Positions 1-6,178 of a stretch of 64,000 nt of DNA are shown here, one piece after another. The DNA comes from Tatumella sp. JGM118 (lineage in GTDB: Bacteria; Pseudomonadota; Gammaproteobacteria; Enterobacterales; Enterobacteriaceae). The notes below the pieces were generated by a model. That model did no database searches. It worked only from the letters and a program-made list of their open reading frames with translations, and was not told the origin of the DNA. Within the stretch, counting starts at the first letter, position 1. Every line of letters starts with the position of its first letter. The position numbers and the translations under genes are program-made. Location: positions 1 to 64,000 of the forward strand of contig NZ_JAERJR010000017.1 in the NCBI RefSeq assembly GCF_018257515.1, read 5' to 3'.

Positions 1-19
1 TAAGCGGAAGGTGAAAGTA

Positions 20-67
20 GCCCCCCTTACAGGGGGCATTCTCAAAAGCCACCTTCTAAGAAGGTGG
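20..67. terminator. Paired hairpins at the left edge
   Basis: Two stem-loops lie side by side. The first pairs GCCCCC at 20-25 with GGGGGC at 32-37. The second pairs CCACCTTC at 49-56 with GAAGGTGG at 60-67 and is followed by TCTTTT, so it looks like a rho-independent terminator for a plus-strand gene ending just outside the window. No coding region is visible before the transposon. Confidence 0.55.
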
Positions 68-127
68 TCTTTTACTTCAATTTCAATTTTTCCCGGCACC
101 TTAATTATAGGTGACGGTCATTAATTA

Positions 128-132
128 TTACT
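128..132. repeat. Target-site duplication, left copy (TTACT)
   Basis: The five bases just outside the left terminal repeat read TTACT. The same five bases in the same orientation follow the right terminal repeat at 9120-9124. A 5-bp duplication is the usual footprint of Tn3-family transposition. Confidence 0.85.
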
Positions 133-170
133 GGGCTCCGTTTGGGAAACGGAAAATATTGTACGTTAAG
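133..170 (+). repeat. Left terminal inverted repeat, 38 bp
   Basis: This 38-bp sequence starts GGGCTCCGTT and ends ACGTTAAG. Its reverse complement is found without mismatch at 9082-9119. The length and the ACGTTAAG inner end are typical of Tn3-family ends. Confidence 0.92.
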
Positions 171-349
171 GTTGTTTTTTGTACTGACTGACATCAACTG
201 GCCGCAAATGACGATACTTCCCTTCTGCCAGTTTTTTGTTGGTTCGCCAGATATAGTCTCCTGTCAGATTAATATGTTCCCAGCCCAGTGGGGACAGGTG
301 TAACAGAAATTGACCATTGAGTGGTAGTCCCTTCTTTTTCAACTAGTTA
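166..349 (-). pseudogene. Remnant of a Tn3-family tnpA 3' end
   Basis: Read on the minus strand, this stretch encodes about the last 60 residues of a TnpA, with the conserved pieces [18 protein letters not shown] and [12 protein letters not shown] before the stop. It aligns with the 3' end of the second tnpA (about 8908-9086), with roughly 90% base identity by eye, but lies in the opposite orientation. Homology stops near 349. It is the left end of a related Tn3 element that now serves only as the outer boundary of the unit. The stop codon lies inside the terminal repeat, as it does on the right side. Confidence 0.88.
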
Positions 350-399
350 CCTACATGAGACTGGCTCAGGGAGGTGTGTGACTTAATAAGGGCGCTTCG

Positions 400-1299
400 T
401 TAACGAAGTACGTTCAAGTCATTATGCGGAGCCTTTTTAAGTCCAGTAACTGTAGACTGAAATTTGTCAATGAATTGCAGGATTGCGTCTGATACGTCAT
501 CCCGGTGATAAAGGCGGGTACCGGTTCCACATTCTACAAACCCAAACGGAGCGAACAGATTACCCTGACGGATCTCCGGTTCAGCCAGAAACCAGGGCGC
601 CACGACAACCCCTAGGCCAAACCGGGCGGCATCGAGCGCAAGAGAAAGACTTTCAAAGCGCAGTTCATCAACTACGGGTAGCATTTGCATTTGACAAGAA
701 GTTCTACACCATTCATCCCAGGCACTTTCTCGGCTCAGGGCATGGCAAACTGTGATACCCTGAGCATGGCGTTCCAGATAGTTTCTTGATGCCACAAGGC
801 CAATTTCATCTCTGAATAACATGACTTCTTTTAACCCTTCAGTTAAAGCAGGGATGCCACGTGAGAGATAAACATCGGTCGTGTTATTGAATAATGAATC
901 TATAGTTGTCGTCGTGTTATACACTAATTGATATTCAGGAAATTCCGCACTGATTCTTTTTTGATTTTGTAGGAAGAGGTGGCGAAGTAAACTCCCAGAG
1001 CAACCAATGTTTATCTTTGTCACTGCTTTTGTGTTTTTCTTGAGAGTCTGAACCTGATCTTCAAGTAATGAAAAGACTATTTCACAGGTTTTCTTTAATT
1101 CAACACCATGTCTGGTTAATTCAACACCGTCACGTGACCGAATAAATAATTTCACACCCAACCAATCTTCAAGCTGTTTTATTTGTAGGCTAATAGCTCC
1201 TTTTGTTAAATGATTATCACTTGCTGCCTGAGAAAAACTACTACATTGCGATGTCCAAAAAAATACCTTCAGTGAATTTAATGGGGGGATTTGTTTCAT
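400..1299 (-). CDS. LysR-type transcriptional regulator of the cargo cluster
   Basis: A 299-residue LysR-family activator or repressor. The N-terminal winged helix-turn-helix spans roughly residues 5-65 (NSLKVFFWTSQCSSFSQAAS, then LTKGAISLQIKQLE), followed by a substrate-binding-like effector domain. The overall look is GcvA-like. It is divergent from the LOG-family gene at 1400 across a 100-bp intergenic region with a 9-bp direct repeat, the usual arrangement for a LysR protein controlling the neighbouring operon. In Erwinia amylovora a LysR protein, YcfR, controls 6-thioguanine synthesis; this gene sits in the equivalent place, but that equivalence is inference. The last codons and stop overlap a 14-bp palindrome, CTTCGTTAACGAAG, at 395-408. 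The length is normal for the family. Confidence 0.88.
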   Translation of the reverse strand: MKQIPPLNSLKVFFWTSQCSSFSQAASDNHLTKGAISLQIKQLEDWLGVKLFIRSRDGVELTRHGVELKKTCEIVFSLLEDQVQTLKKNTKAVTKINIGCSGSLLRHLFLQNQKRISAEFPEYQLVYNTTTTIDSLFNNTTDVYLSRGIPALTEGLKEVMLFRDEIGLVASRNYLERHAQGITVCHALSRESAWDEWCRTSCQMQMLPVVDELRFESLSLALDAARFGLGVVVAPWFLAEPEIRQGNLFAPFGFVECGTGTRLYHRDDVSDAILQFIDKFQSTVTGLKKAPHNDLNVLR

Positions 1300-1329
1300 T
1301 TTGTTCGTATAGATTTACTAAACATAGCG

Positions 1330-1366
1330 TCAAGTATAACTAGCTTGCGTTTATTTATCAAGTATA
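1330..1366. promoter_or_regulatory. Candidate LysR operator in the divergent promoter region
   Basis: The 100 bp between the divergent LysR and LOG genes contain the direct repeat TCAAGTATA at 1330-1338 and 1358-1366, 28 bp apart start to start, or just under three helical turns. This is a plausible LysR binding region and overlaps where promoters for both genes must lie. No test is possible from sequence alone. Confidence 0.4.
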
Positions 1367-1374
1367 GATAATTA

Positions 1375-1395
1375 CCCCCAGAATCAATCTGGGGG
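1375..1395 (+). promoter_or_regulatory. Hairpin over the ribosome binding site of the LOG gene
   Basis: CCCCCAGA at 1375-1382 pairs perfectly with TCTGGGGG at 1388-1395 around a five-base loop. The 3' arm is the purine-rich stretch GGGGGA that must serve as Shine-Dalgarno for the ATG at 1400, so the stem would hide the ribosome binding site. No run of T follows, which argues against a terminator. Confidence 0.5.
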
Positions 1396-1399
1396 ATCA

Positions 1400-2002
1400 A
1401 TGATAGAGGCCATTTCTACTGAAATTGAAAATATTGCTGCATTTAAACATAATATAGTTAATGCAGTTGGGGTGTTTGGTAGTGCCAGAATCAAGGAAAG
1501 CGATAATTACTACCAGCAGGCAAAAGAAGTAGCTCGGAGGTTGGTCGAGCATGGTTATCAGGTCATCACAGGTGGCGGGCCTGGTATCATGAAAGCTGCA
1601 ATAGAAGGTTCTCAAATTGCGGGAATGAAATCAATTGCTCTTAATATACGCTTACCTTTTGAAAGTGATATTCTCCCTCAGAAAAAACTATCTCTTGATT
1701 TTAACTATTTTATGACTCGCAAACTGGCATTTGCGCAATACTGTGATGCTTTTATTGCTATGCCGGGAGGATTTGGGACTCTAGATGAATTGTTTGAAAT
1801 GCTGACACTCATACAGACAGGGAAAATGAGCCGTAAACCAGTATTCCTGCTTGGTTCTGAATTCTGGCGAAATGGAATCGCATGGCTTAGGGAACTCCGG
1901 GATTCAGGGTTAATTTCTGCAACAGACCTGGATAACATTTTTATTACTGATTCAGCCGATGATGTACTAGATAAACTAGAGAGGAACAAAAATGAAAAAT
2001 AA
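1400..2002 (+). CDS. LOG-family nucleoside 5'-monophosphate phosphoribohydrolase
   Basis: A 200-residue protein of the TIGR00730/LOG family, Rossmann-like enzymes that hydrolyse the N-glycosidic bond of nucleoside 5'-monophosphates and release the free base. Family marks are GSAR near residue 28, [10 protein letters not shown] near residue 58, the phosphate-binding/catalytic motif [12 protein letters not shown] near residue 122, and the conserved Arg of FMTRKLAF. Plant-associated bacteria use such enzymes to make cytokinins; other members act on AMP or GMP. It is the first gene of the cargo operon and overlaps the PP-loop gene by 11 bp, so the two are probably coupled. Inference: it frees a modified purine base, such as 6-thioguanine from its nucleotide. 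The start follows GGGGGA at a 5-nt spacing. Confidence 0.85.
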   Translation: MIEAISTEIENIAAFKHNIVNAVGVFGSARIKESDNYYQQAKEVARRLVEHGYQVITGGGPGIMKAAIEGSQIAGMKSIALNIRLPFESDILPQKKLSLDFNYFMTRKLAFAQYCDAFIAMPGGFGTLDELFEMLTLIQTGKMSRKPVFLLGSEFWRNGIAWLRELRDSGLISATDLDNIFITDSADDVLDKLERNKNEK

Positions 2003-2663
2003 TGAACAACTGGTCATGTTTACAGGGGGGCGTGACAGCACCCTGGTGGCCGTCCATCTGATGCTTCAAGGAATCCCTGTACATCTCTACACAGCCAGTA
2101 GCGGGTGTTCATTGCATCGAGGGATCCTCTCACATCGCGTTGAGGAGTTGCGGAACAGGTTTGGTCAGCTTGTGGTTTGCCACCACATTGAAGATATCAG
2201 TGGCGCTTTTCGCTCGCTGGCAATTGAAACGTTGGAATCAGATATTCTCGAAGATCGAAAAAACCTGGTATTATTGGGTGAAAAAATCGCCATCCACGCG
2301 CATATTATTGACTATTGCAAACGCAATGGCATTTCTGTTATCAACGATGGGATTACCCATTATCAGAAAGAATTTCCTGAGCAGCGACTTGTTGCCAAGG
2401 AATATTTTGTCGACTTTATAAAATCCTATGGGATTGAATATCATAGCCCTATCTATCAGTTCGCAAAATCTCAGGATGAAGTCAAATACCGCCTGCTCCA
2501 GGCAGGAATTTCCACTAAATCTCTAGAGGGATTATCCGTATTTGCGGATAGTTTCACTCCGGCATCAGATGATGTAATCATGAATTATCTGAAGCGCAAA
2601 GAGGAAAAGTGCAGAGATATTATTGAGTTTTTGACTGGTGGGATTTGTGGCGTTGCTGCGTGA
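1992..2663 (+). CDS. PP-loop ATPase, candidate ATP-dependent sulfur transferase (YcfA-like)
   Basis: A 223-residue protein with an N-terminal PP-loop of the form TGGRDS at residues 11-16, the signature of N-type ATP pyrophosphatases that adenylate a carbonyl before attack by sulfur or nitrogen (ThiI, MnmA, TtuA, QueC and relatives). Cysteines that could carry sulfur are Cys39 in SSGCSLHRG, the Cys of VVCHHIED, and the Cys in the C-terminal GGICGVAA. It lacks the four-cysteine zinc tail of QueC. Its neighbours are a PLP enzyme with cysteine-desulfurase features, a Nudix enzyme and an exporter. As I recall, this is the composition of the Erwinia amylovora ycf cluster, where YcfA is the ATP-dependent sulfur transferase making 6-thioguanine. 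The PP-loop assignment is firm; the substrate is inferred. Confidence 0.75.
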   Translation: MKNNEQLVMFTGGRDSTLVAVHLMLQGIPVHLYTASSGCSLHRGILSHRVEELRNRFGQLVVCHHIEDISGAFRSLAIETLESDILEDRKNLVLLGEKIAIHAHIIDYCKRNGISVINDGITHYQKEFPEQRLVAKEYFVDFIKSYGIEYHSPIYQFAKSQDEVKYRLLQAGISTKSLEGLSVFADSFTPASDDVIMNYLKRKEEKCRDIIEFLTGGICGVAA

Positions 2664-2886
2664 TTTATTAAATAGATAAATGTGCTTGCGCACATATAAA
2701 GGTTTGGATGGCTGTGTGTAATGCGGTTTTAGTTACTGGTAATTAATAGATTTCGATTCACAGTTAATTAAAAATATTGTTCTTAACCTCTCGATTAATT
2801 ACACCTTCAGTCTTATGCAAATGAAGTCAGTGTCTGGTGTGGCTATATGCAGTCATTTAATGTTTTTTGATACGAGCAATTCTATT
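2664..2886. other. Gap inside the cargo cluster
   Basis: An AT-rich gap of about 220 bp separates the PP-loop gene from the Nudix gene. It contains a small stem-loop, ATGTGC at 2680-2685 pairing with GCACAT at 2690-2695, with no T-run after it. It could hold a second promoter for the nudix-PLP-transporter part, but no convincing promoter motif is visible. Confidence 0.35.
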
Positions 2887-3276
2887 ATGATTATTAAATT
2901 TGCTGCCATTATTATTAGTAATGGCAAGGTTTTGTTGGTCAGAAAGAAAGAAACAAACATTTTTATCTCTCCTGGTGGAAAACCTGAATTTGGTGAGGCC
3001 GCCGAAGATTGTCTCCGCAGAGAGATTCATGAAGAAATTGGTGTTACTTTGCATAACGCCGTTAGGTTCCGTACCGATTGTTCTGTGTCTGCTTTTGAGC
3101 AGGAACCAATAAAAATTGTATCCTATCTGGTCGAGGTCAATGGTGAGCCCGTTCCATCATCAGAGATCGAAGAACTACGTTGGGTGTCATTCGAAGATAT
3201 CGACAACTTACATGTCGGAAGCATCTTCCGTGACGCGGTTATTCCTGCGTTGAAAGCCGGAAATCTAATTGAATGA
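2887..3276 (+). CDS. Nudix hydrolase (YcfB-like)
   Basis: About 129 residues from the preferred ATG at 2887, beginning MIIKFAAIIISNGKVLLVRK. The canonical Nudix box GX5EX7REUXEEXGU is complete: it begins GKPEFGE and ends RREIHEEIGV. Such enzymes hydrolyse nucleoside diphosphates linked to another group, with MutT-like members cleaning damaged triphosphates. The open frame extends upstream to ATG codons at 2815 and 2860, but no good ribosome binding site favours them and Nudix folds usually start at the beta strand found here. The stop overlaps the next start (ATGA), so it is coupled to the PLP gene. Inference from context: it may hydrolyse thio-modified nucleoside triphosphates, giving self-protection, or supply the monophosphate to the LOG enzyme. 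Confidence 0.85.
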   Translation: MIIKFAAIIISNGKVLLVRKKETNIFISPGGKPEFGEAAEDCLRREIHEEIGVTLHNAVRFRTDCSVSAFEQEPIKIVSYLVEVNGEPVPSSEIEELRWVSFEDIDNLHVGSIFRDAVIPALKAGNLIE

Positions 3277-4145
3277 ATAGCGAGCTTGATGATTCAGCTA
3301 TCAATGCTTCATTATTTCCTTCTGATAGCTCGTACTGTACACATTATTTCCGGGCGCTCGGGCATTGCAGAAATGAAATAAAAAAACGACTCAGGATGGC
3401 GCTGTCAATTCCTCACGAAGATATTTTCCTCCTGTCCAACTCTACACATTGTTTACTGACAGTATTGCACGGGCTGAGTGCCCAGAGTAGGACGCTATCC
3501 ATTGAAGCTGGATGCTATCATCCTTACCGGATGTTACCCCAGCCATCTTACGGGCAATCTATACCGCTTATCACACACATTAGCCCTGATAGCGGCAATG
3601 TAGCTTGTATTCATCAAAAAGCTGTCGTTGTGGATGCGGCTCAGTCAATTGGAGTGGTTTGCCATCATTCAGAGGCATTTTCTGCCGATGTGGTTTTCTT
3701 TCCGCTGCATAAACATTTGGCCTTGCAGACTGGGGTCGGTGTGCTTTGTGTCAGAAAGCGATATGAATACGAAACGGTGCGAAAAACTGCGCAGATCGCT
3801 GAATCAGGGACGGTGAATAATGTTGTATTACAGGCATTGCTGGAACGTCTTACAACCAAACCGTTACTGTTCAATATTGCCATGTTCAGTCTCACGCCTG
3901 CGCAGGCAGAGAGCCTGACTATGCTCGGCTTTGAACCTGTAACACAACTGTATTCGCAAACACCTTTTCTGGTCGTCAAAACTAGTTCTGGACACCTACT
4001 ACCAGAATACCTTGTGAATAATTTTAGTTTGAAAATGTTGGATGCTAACCATTGGCGGATAAGTTGTTATATTCCGGGAACACTGGATTCACCCCCAAAG
4101 GAATGCGCCTCTCTTCTCATCAATGTCCTCAGGAGTAAATTGTGA
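3273..4145 (+). CDS. PLP-dependent class V-like enzyme, candidate sulfur-mobilizing enzyme (YcfC-like)
   Basis: A 290-residue protein, short for an aminotransferase class V/cysteine desulfurase enzyme (usually 370-400). Fold-type I PLP marks are visible: the cofactor aspartate in VVVDAAQSIG (Asp121) and the probable Schiff-base lysine in PLHKHLALQTGVGVL (Lys147). An SNSTHC segment near residue 55 would bind the cofactor phosphate. Several cysteines are present, but none sits in an obvious desulfurase loop. The start overlaps the Nudix stop and the end overlaps the transporter start. By comparison with the Erwinia amylovora 6-thioguanine system, where YcfC is the sulfur-mobilizing partner of YcfA, it probably takes sulfur from cysteine. 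PLP binding is well supported; the desulfurase role is inferred. Confidence 0.75.
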   Translation: MNSELDDSAINASLFPSDSSYCTHYFRALGHCRNEIKKRLRMALSIPHEDIFLLSNSTHCLLTVLHGLSAQSRTLSIEAGCYHPYRMLPQPSYGQSIPLITHISPDSGNVACIHQKAVVVDAAQSIGVVCHHSEAFSADVVFFPLHKHLALQTGVGVLCVRKRYEYETVRKTAQIAESGTVNNVVLQALLERLTTKPLLFNIAMFSLTPAQAESLTMLGFEPVTQLYSQTPFLVVKTSSGHLLPEYLVNNFSLKMLDANHWRISCYIPGTLDSPPKECASLLINVLRSKL

Positions 4146-5029
4146 ATAAAGATACGACTAATGGCCGTGGGTATATTTTTGCTTCGATCGGAGGTTTTGT
4201 TTTAAGTTTTGACACGGTGTTATTGAGAATAATTAACCTGCCCGCCACAGATATTGCTTTCTGGCGTGCTATCGCACTGTCACTGCCTGTGCTCTGTCTT
4301 GTTATCTATCGATACTGCCGTTATCGGCAGGTCCCTGATCGAGAAAGCTTGTTTGGTCGAGACATGTTGTTGTCTGCATTTTTCTACGGATTGTCGTCGG
4401 TGCTTTTTCCTATGTCGGCCATGATGACTTCGATTGCTAATATGCTGTTTATCATCAGCACAGCACCATTATGGGCTGGAATATTGGGTTGGCTTTTTCT
4501 GCGAGAGTCCGTTAATAGAGTAACCAGCCTGGCTTTTATTATTTCCCTGACTGGCGTATTTATTGTTATCTCTGGAACCGGTAAGCAATTATCGTTCTCT
4601 CCATCAATTGGAGACCTTACTGCTCTTCTGACTGCTATTTCGATGGCGGCAGCGTTTGTTGTAGGAAGAAGTAGTCAGAATGATCTTTCCCTCTCGCCTT
4701 CTGTGGGGGCGATTATTGCTGCGCTCATTTTGTATGTCAGATTTGATATTACGGTCCTGTTACCACCCCGGACTCTAATGTTGGTTATTTTTGAAGGTTC
4801 TGTGGTGGTCTTTCTAGCTTTAAGCCTGATTGCAAAGGCATCGCGATTTATTCCGTCATCACATCTGGGATTATTTCTTCTACTGGAGACAATTCTGGGG
4901 CCACTGTGGATTTATCTTACTTTTGATGAAACTCCAAGATTGTCTGCATTGATAGGTGGGGCGGTAATATTTATAGCTCTCCTTTTGAACAGTGTGTATT
5001 CTTTATGGATGTTGAAGAGGGGAAATTGA
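4142..5029 (+). CDS. EamA/DMT-family inner-membrane exporter (YcfD-like)
   Basis: A 295-residue, strongly hydrophobic protein with about ten membrane segments in two similar halves, the layout of EamA (RhaT/DMT superfamily) permeases. The first half includes FDTVLLRIINLPATDIAFWR and the second FIPSSHLGLFLLLETILGP, both typical of the family. It starts with GTG overlapping the stop of the PLP gene (GTGA), so it is the last gene of a coupled cargo operon. DMT proteins often export metabolites. Here the likely cargo is the small molecule made by the preceding genes, which would also confer self-resistance. The substrate is inferred from position only. The stop lies 12 bp before the internal transposon end. 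Confidence 0.82.
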   Translation: MNKDTTNGRGYIFASIGGFVLSFDTVLLRIINLPATDIAFWRAIALSLPVLCLVIYRYCRYRQVPDRESLFGRDMLLSAFFYGLSSVLFPMSAMMTSIANMLFIISTAPLWAGILGWLFLRESVNRVTSLAFIISLTGVFIVISGTGKQLSFSPSIGDLTALLTAISMAAAFVVGRSSQNDLSLSPSVGAIIAALILYVRFDITVLLPPRTLMLVIFEGSVVVFLALSLIAKASRFIPSSHLGLFLLLETILGPLWIYLTFDETPRLSALIGGAVIFIALLLNSVYSLWMLKRGN

Positions 5030-5040
5030 TGATTTATTAA

Positions 5041-5078
5041 GGGCTCAGTTTGGGGAACGGAAAATATTGCACGTTAAG
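5041..5078 (+). repeat. Internal Tn3-type terminal repeat
   Basis: This 38-bp sequence begins GGGCTCAGTT and ends ACGTTAAG, and differs from the outer repeats at three positions. It marks the original left end of the tnpR-tnpA element (5041-9119). The five bases to its left, ATTAA, do not match TTACT at the right end, so this shorter element did not insert here by itself. Confidence 0.85.
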
Positions 5079-5151
5079 ACTAATTTTAACCTCTCCTACC
5101 CATTCACCTGTGTGTGATAGCATGTGCCATCAGCAATCATCAGGGAAGGTA

Positions 5152-5358
5152 ATGAGACCCAGTATCCGAGCGAAGATTGTGAAAGTATGTGAAGCTAAGA
5201 TTGCGGCGAAAGGGGATGATGTTGGCGTGTCATTTTATGCTTTCTTTGCCAACAAGAATGATGACCCGGAATTACTCATGGAAGTAGCCCAATGGTGGAT
5301 CATGGAAATGAAACTGGACTACTTTGAGAAAGCCAGAAAAATCATATCTCTCGTATAG
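5152..5358 (+). CDS. Small transposon-associated protein of unknown function
   Basis: A reading frame of 68 codons from the ATG at 5152, beginning MRPSIRAKIVKVCEAKIA; an in-frame ATG at 5122 would add ten residues. It lies between the internal terminal repeat and tnpR and is convergent with tnpR, whose stop is only 5 bp away. The product is small, soluble and charged, with the stretch ELLMEVAQWWIMEMKLDYFE that could form an amphipathic helix. GGGAAGG lies just upstream of the ATG at 5152, though rather close. I do not recognise the family. Passenger-sized ORFs next to tnpR are common in Tn3 elements, so it may be cargo. Confidence 0.45.
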   Translation: MRPSIRAKIVKVCEAKIAAKGDDVGVSFYAFFANKNDDPELLMEVAQWWIMEMKLDYFEKARKIISLV

Positions 5359-5363
5359 ATCTG

Positions 5364-6011
5364 TCACTCCACTTTTGATCGGCTTTCTCGGTGCAGTGCC
5401 TGAATTCGACATATTTGAGAGGGACTGTAGCCCGTAGCATCGGCTGTTTCACGGATACTTAGCTTTTTCACCTGGCGGTAGTAGAGCACTTTCTGGTGCC
5501 GCTCCTGATCCGCCTGTTTCCCCCGATATTTCCCTAAATTATGCGCTCGTTCAATTCCCTGTTTTTGCCTCTGTCGGCGGCTTAGCCAGTCTTTGTGCGA
5601 CATCGCGGCCATCAGATCGATAAGCATGTTATTGATGGCGGTTATCACAGCGCGGGTGACCGGATCAGCCTGTGAGGGCTCTTTTTCTGACAGCGCCTGC
5701 CATGAAGTGGGGACATCCAGGCTGACAATTCGCAGTTCGTGTTGTTCGATCTGCTTTTTCAGCGTCATCCAGTCGGTGTTGCTCAGGCGGGTCAGACGGT
5801 CTATCTGCTCAACCAGCAAAATATCATTACGGTGACTGTCCATTAGCAAGCGTCCCAGCTCCGGGCGGTCAAGTTTTGTCCCGCTGATATTCTCTCGGTA
5901 ATAGCTGGCGATTTTATGCCCTCGCGCTTGAACGAACTGCTCCAGCATCTCTTTTGCCCGATCGGCGAACTGATCTTCCGTCGATGCTCTCAAGTAAGCT
6001 CTGATGAACAT
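5364..6011 (-). CDS. tnpR: Serine recombinase, transposon resolvase TnpR
   Basis: A 215-residue serine recombinase of the resolvase/invertase family that should resolve the cointegrate formed during replicative Tn3 transposition. The catalytic serine is Ser10 in YLRASTEDQ, with Arg8 next to it. The other conserved active-site pieces are NISGTKLDRPELGRLL and LLVEQIDRLTRL. The C-terminal domain ends in a helix-turn-helix (SIRETADATGYSPSQICRI) for binding res. The gene is divergent from tnpA with about 170 bp between them, the normal place for res and for mutual regulation. It is intact and of normal size, unlike tnpA. Confidence 0.93.
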   Translation of the reverse strand: MFIRAYLRASTEDQFADRAKEMLEQFVQARGHKIASYYRENISGTKLDRPELGRLLMDSHRNDILLVEQIDRLTRLSNTDWMTLKKQIEQHELRIVSLDVPTSWQALSEKEPSQADPVTRAVITAINNMLIDLMAAMSHKDWLSRRQRQKQGIERAHNLGKYRGKQADQERHQKVLYYRQVKKLSIRETADATGYSPSQICRIQALHRESRSKVE

Positions 6012-6022
6012 TTTTTCACCAT

Positions 6023-6078
6023 GTTATCGCATTTAAGTTATTGCATTTATTCTATCGCATATAGGTTATGTCATTCAT
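6023..6078. repeat. Four 14-bp tandem iterons in the tnpR-tnpA gap (res-like)
   Basis: Four imperfect 14-bp direct repeats run without gaps: GTTATCGCATTTAA (6023-6036), GTTATTGCATTTAT (6037-6050), TCTATCGCATATAG (6051-6064) and GTTATGTCATTCAT (6065-6078). They lie just upstream of tnpR and in front of tnpA, where res and the divergent promoters should be. Classical res sites are three spaced inverted subsites, so this uniform tandem layout is unusual. Confidence 0.65.
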
Positions 6079-6178
6079 AGCGTGCCGTCACATTTTGATT
6101 ATGGCGTCAGGGTGTACCCTCATGCGAGATGCTTTTTTGTTAAAAATACCGCACCGAATTATTTACGAGGGAAACTAT

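Noticed and set aside
1992-2663. PP-loop protein as a genuine QueC (7-cyano-7-deazaguanine synthase)
   Set aside because: The C-terminal four-cysteine zinc site of QueC is missing, and the neighbours (PLP enzyme, Nudix, LOG, exporter) are not queuosine genes.
2815-2886. A longer Nudix protein starting at 2815 or 2860
   Set aside because: The extra residues do not resemble the family and no Shine-Dalgarno precedes either ATG; the fold begins naturally at 2887.
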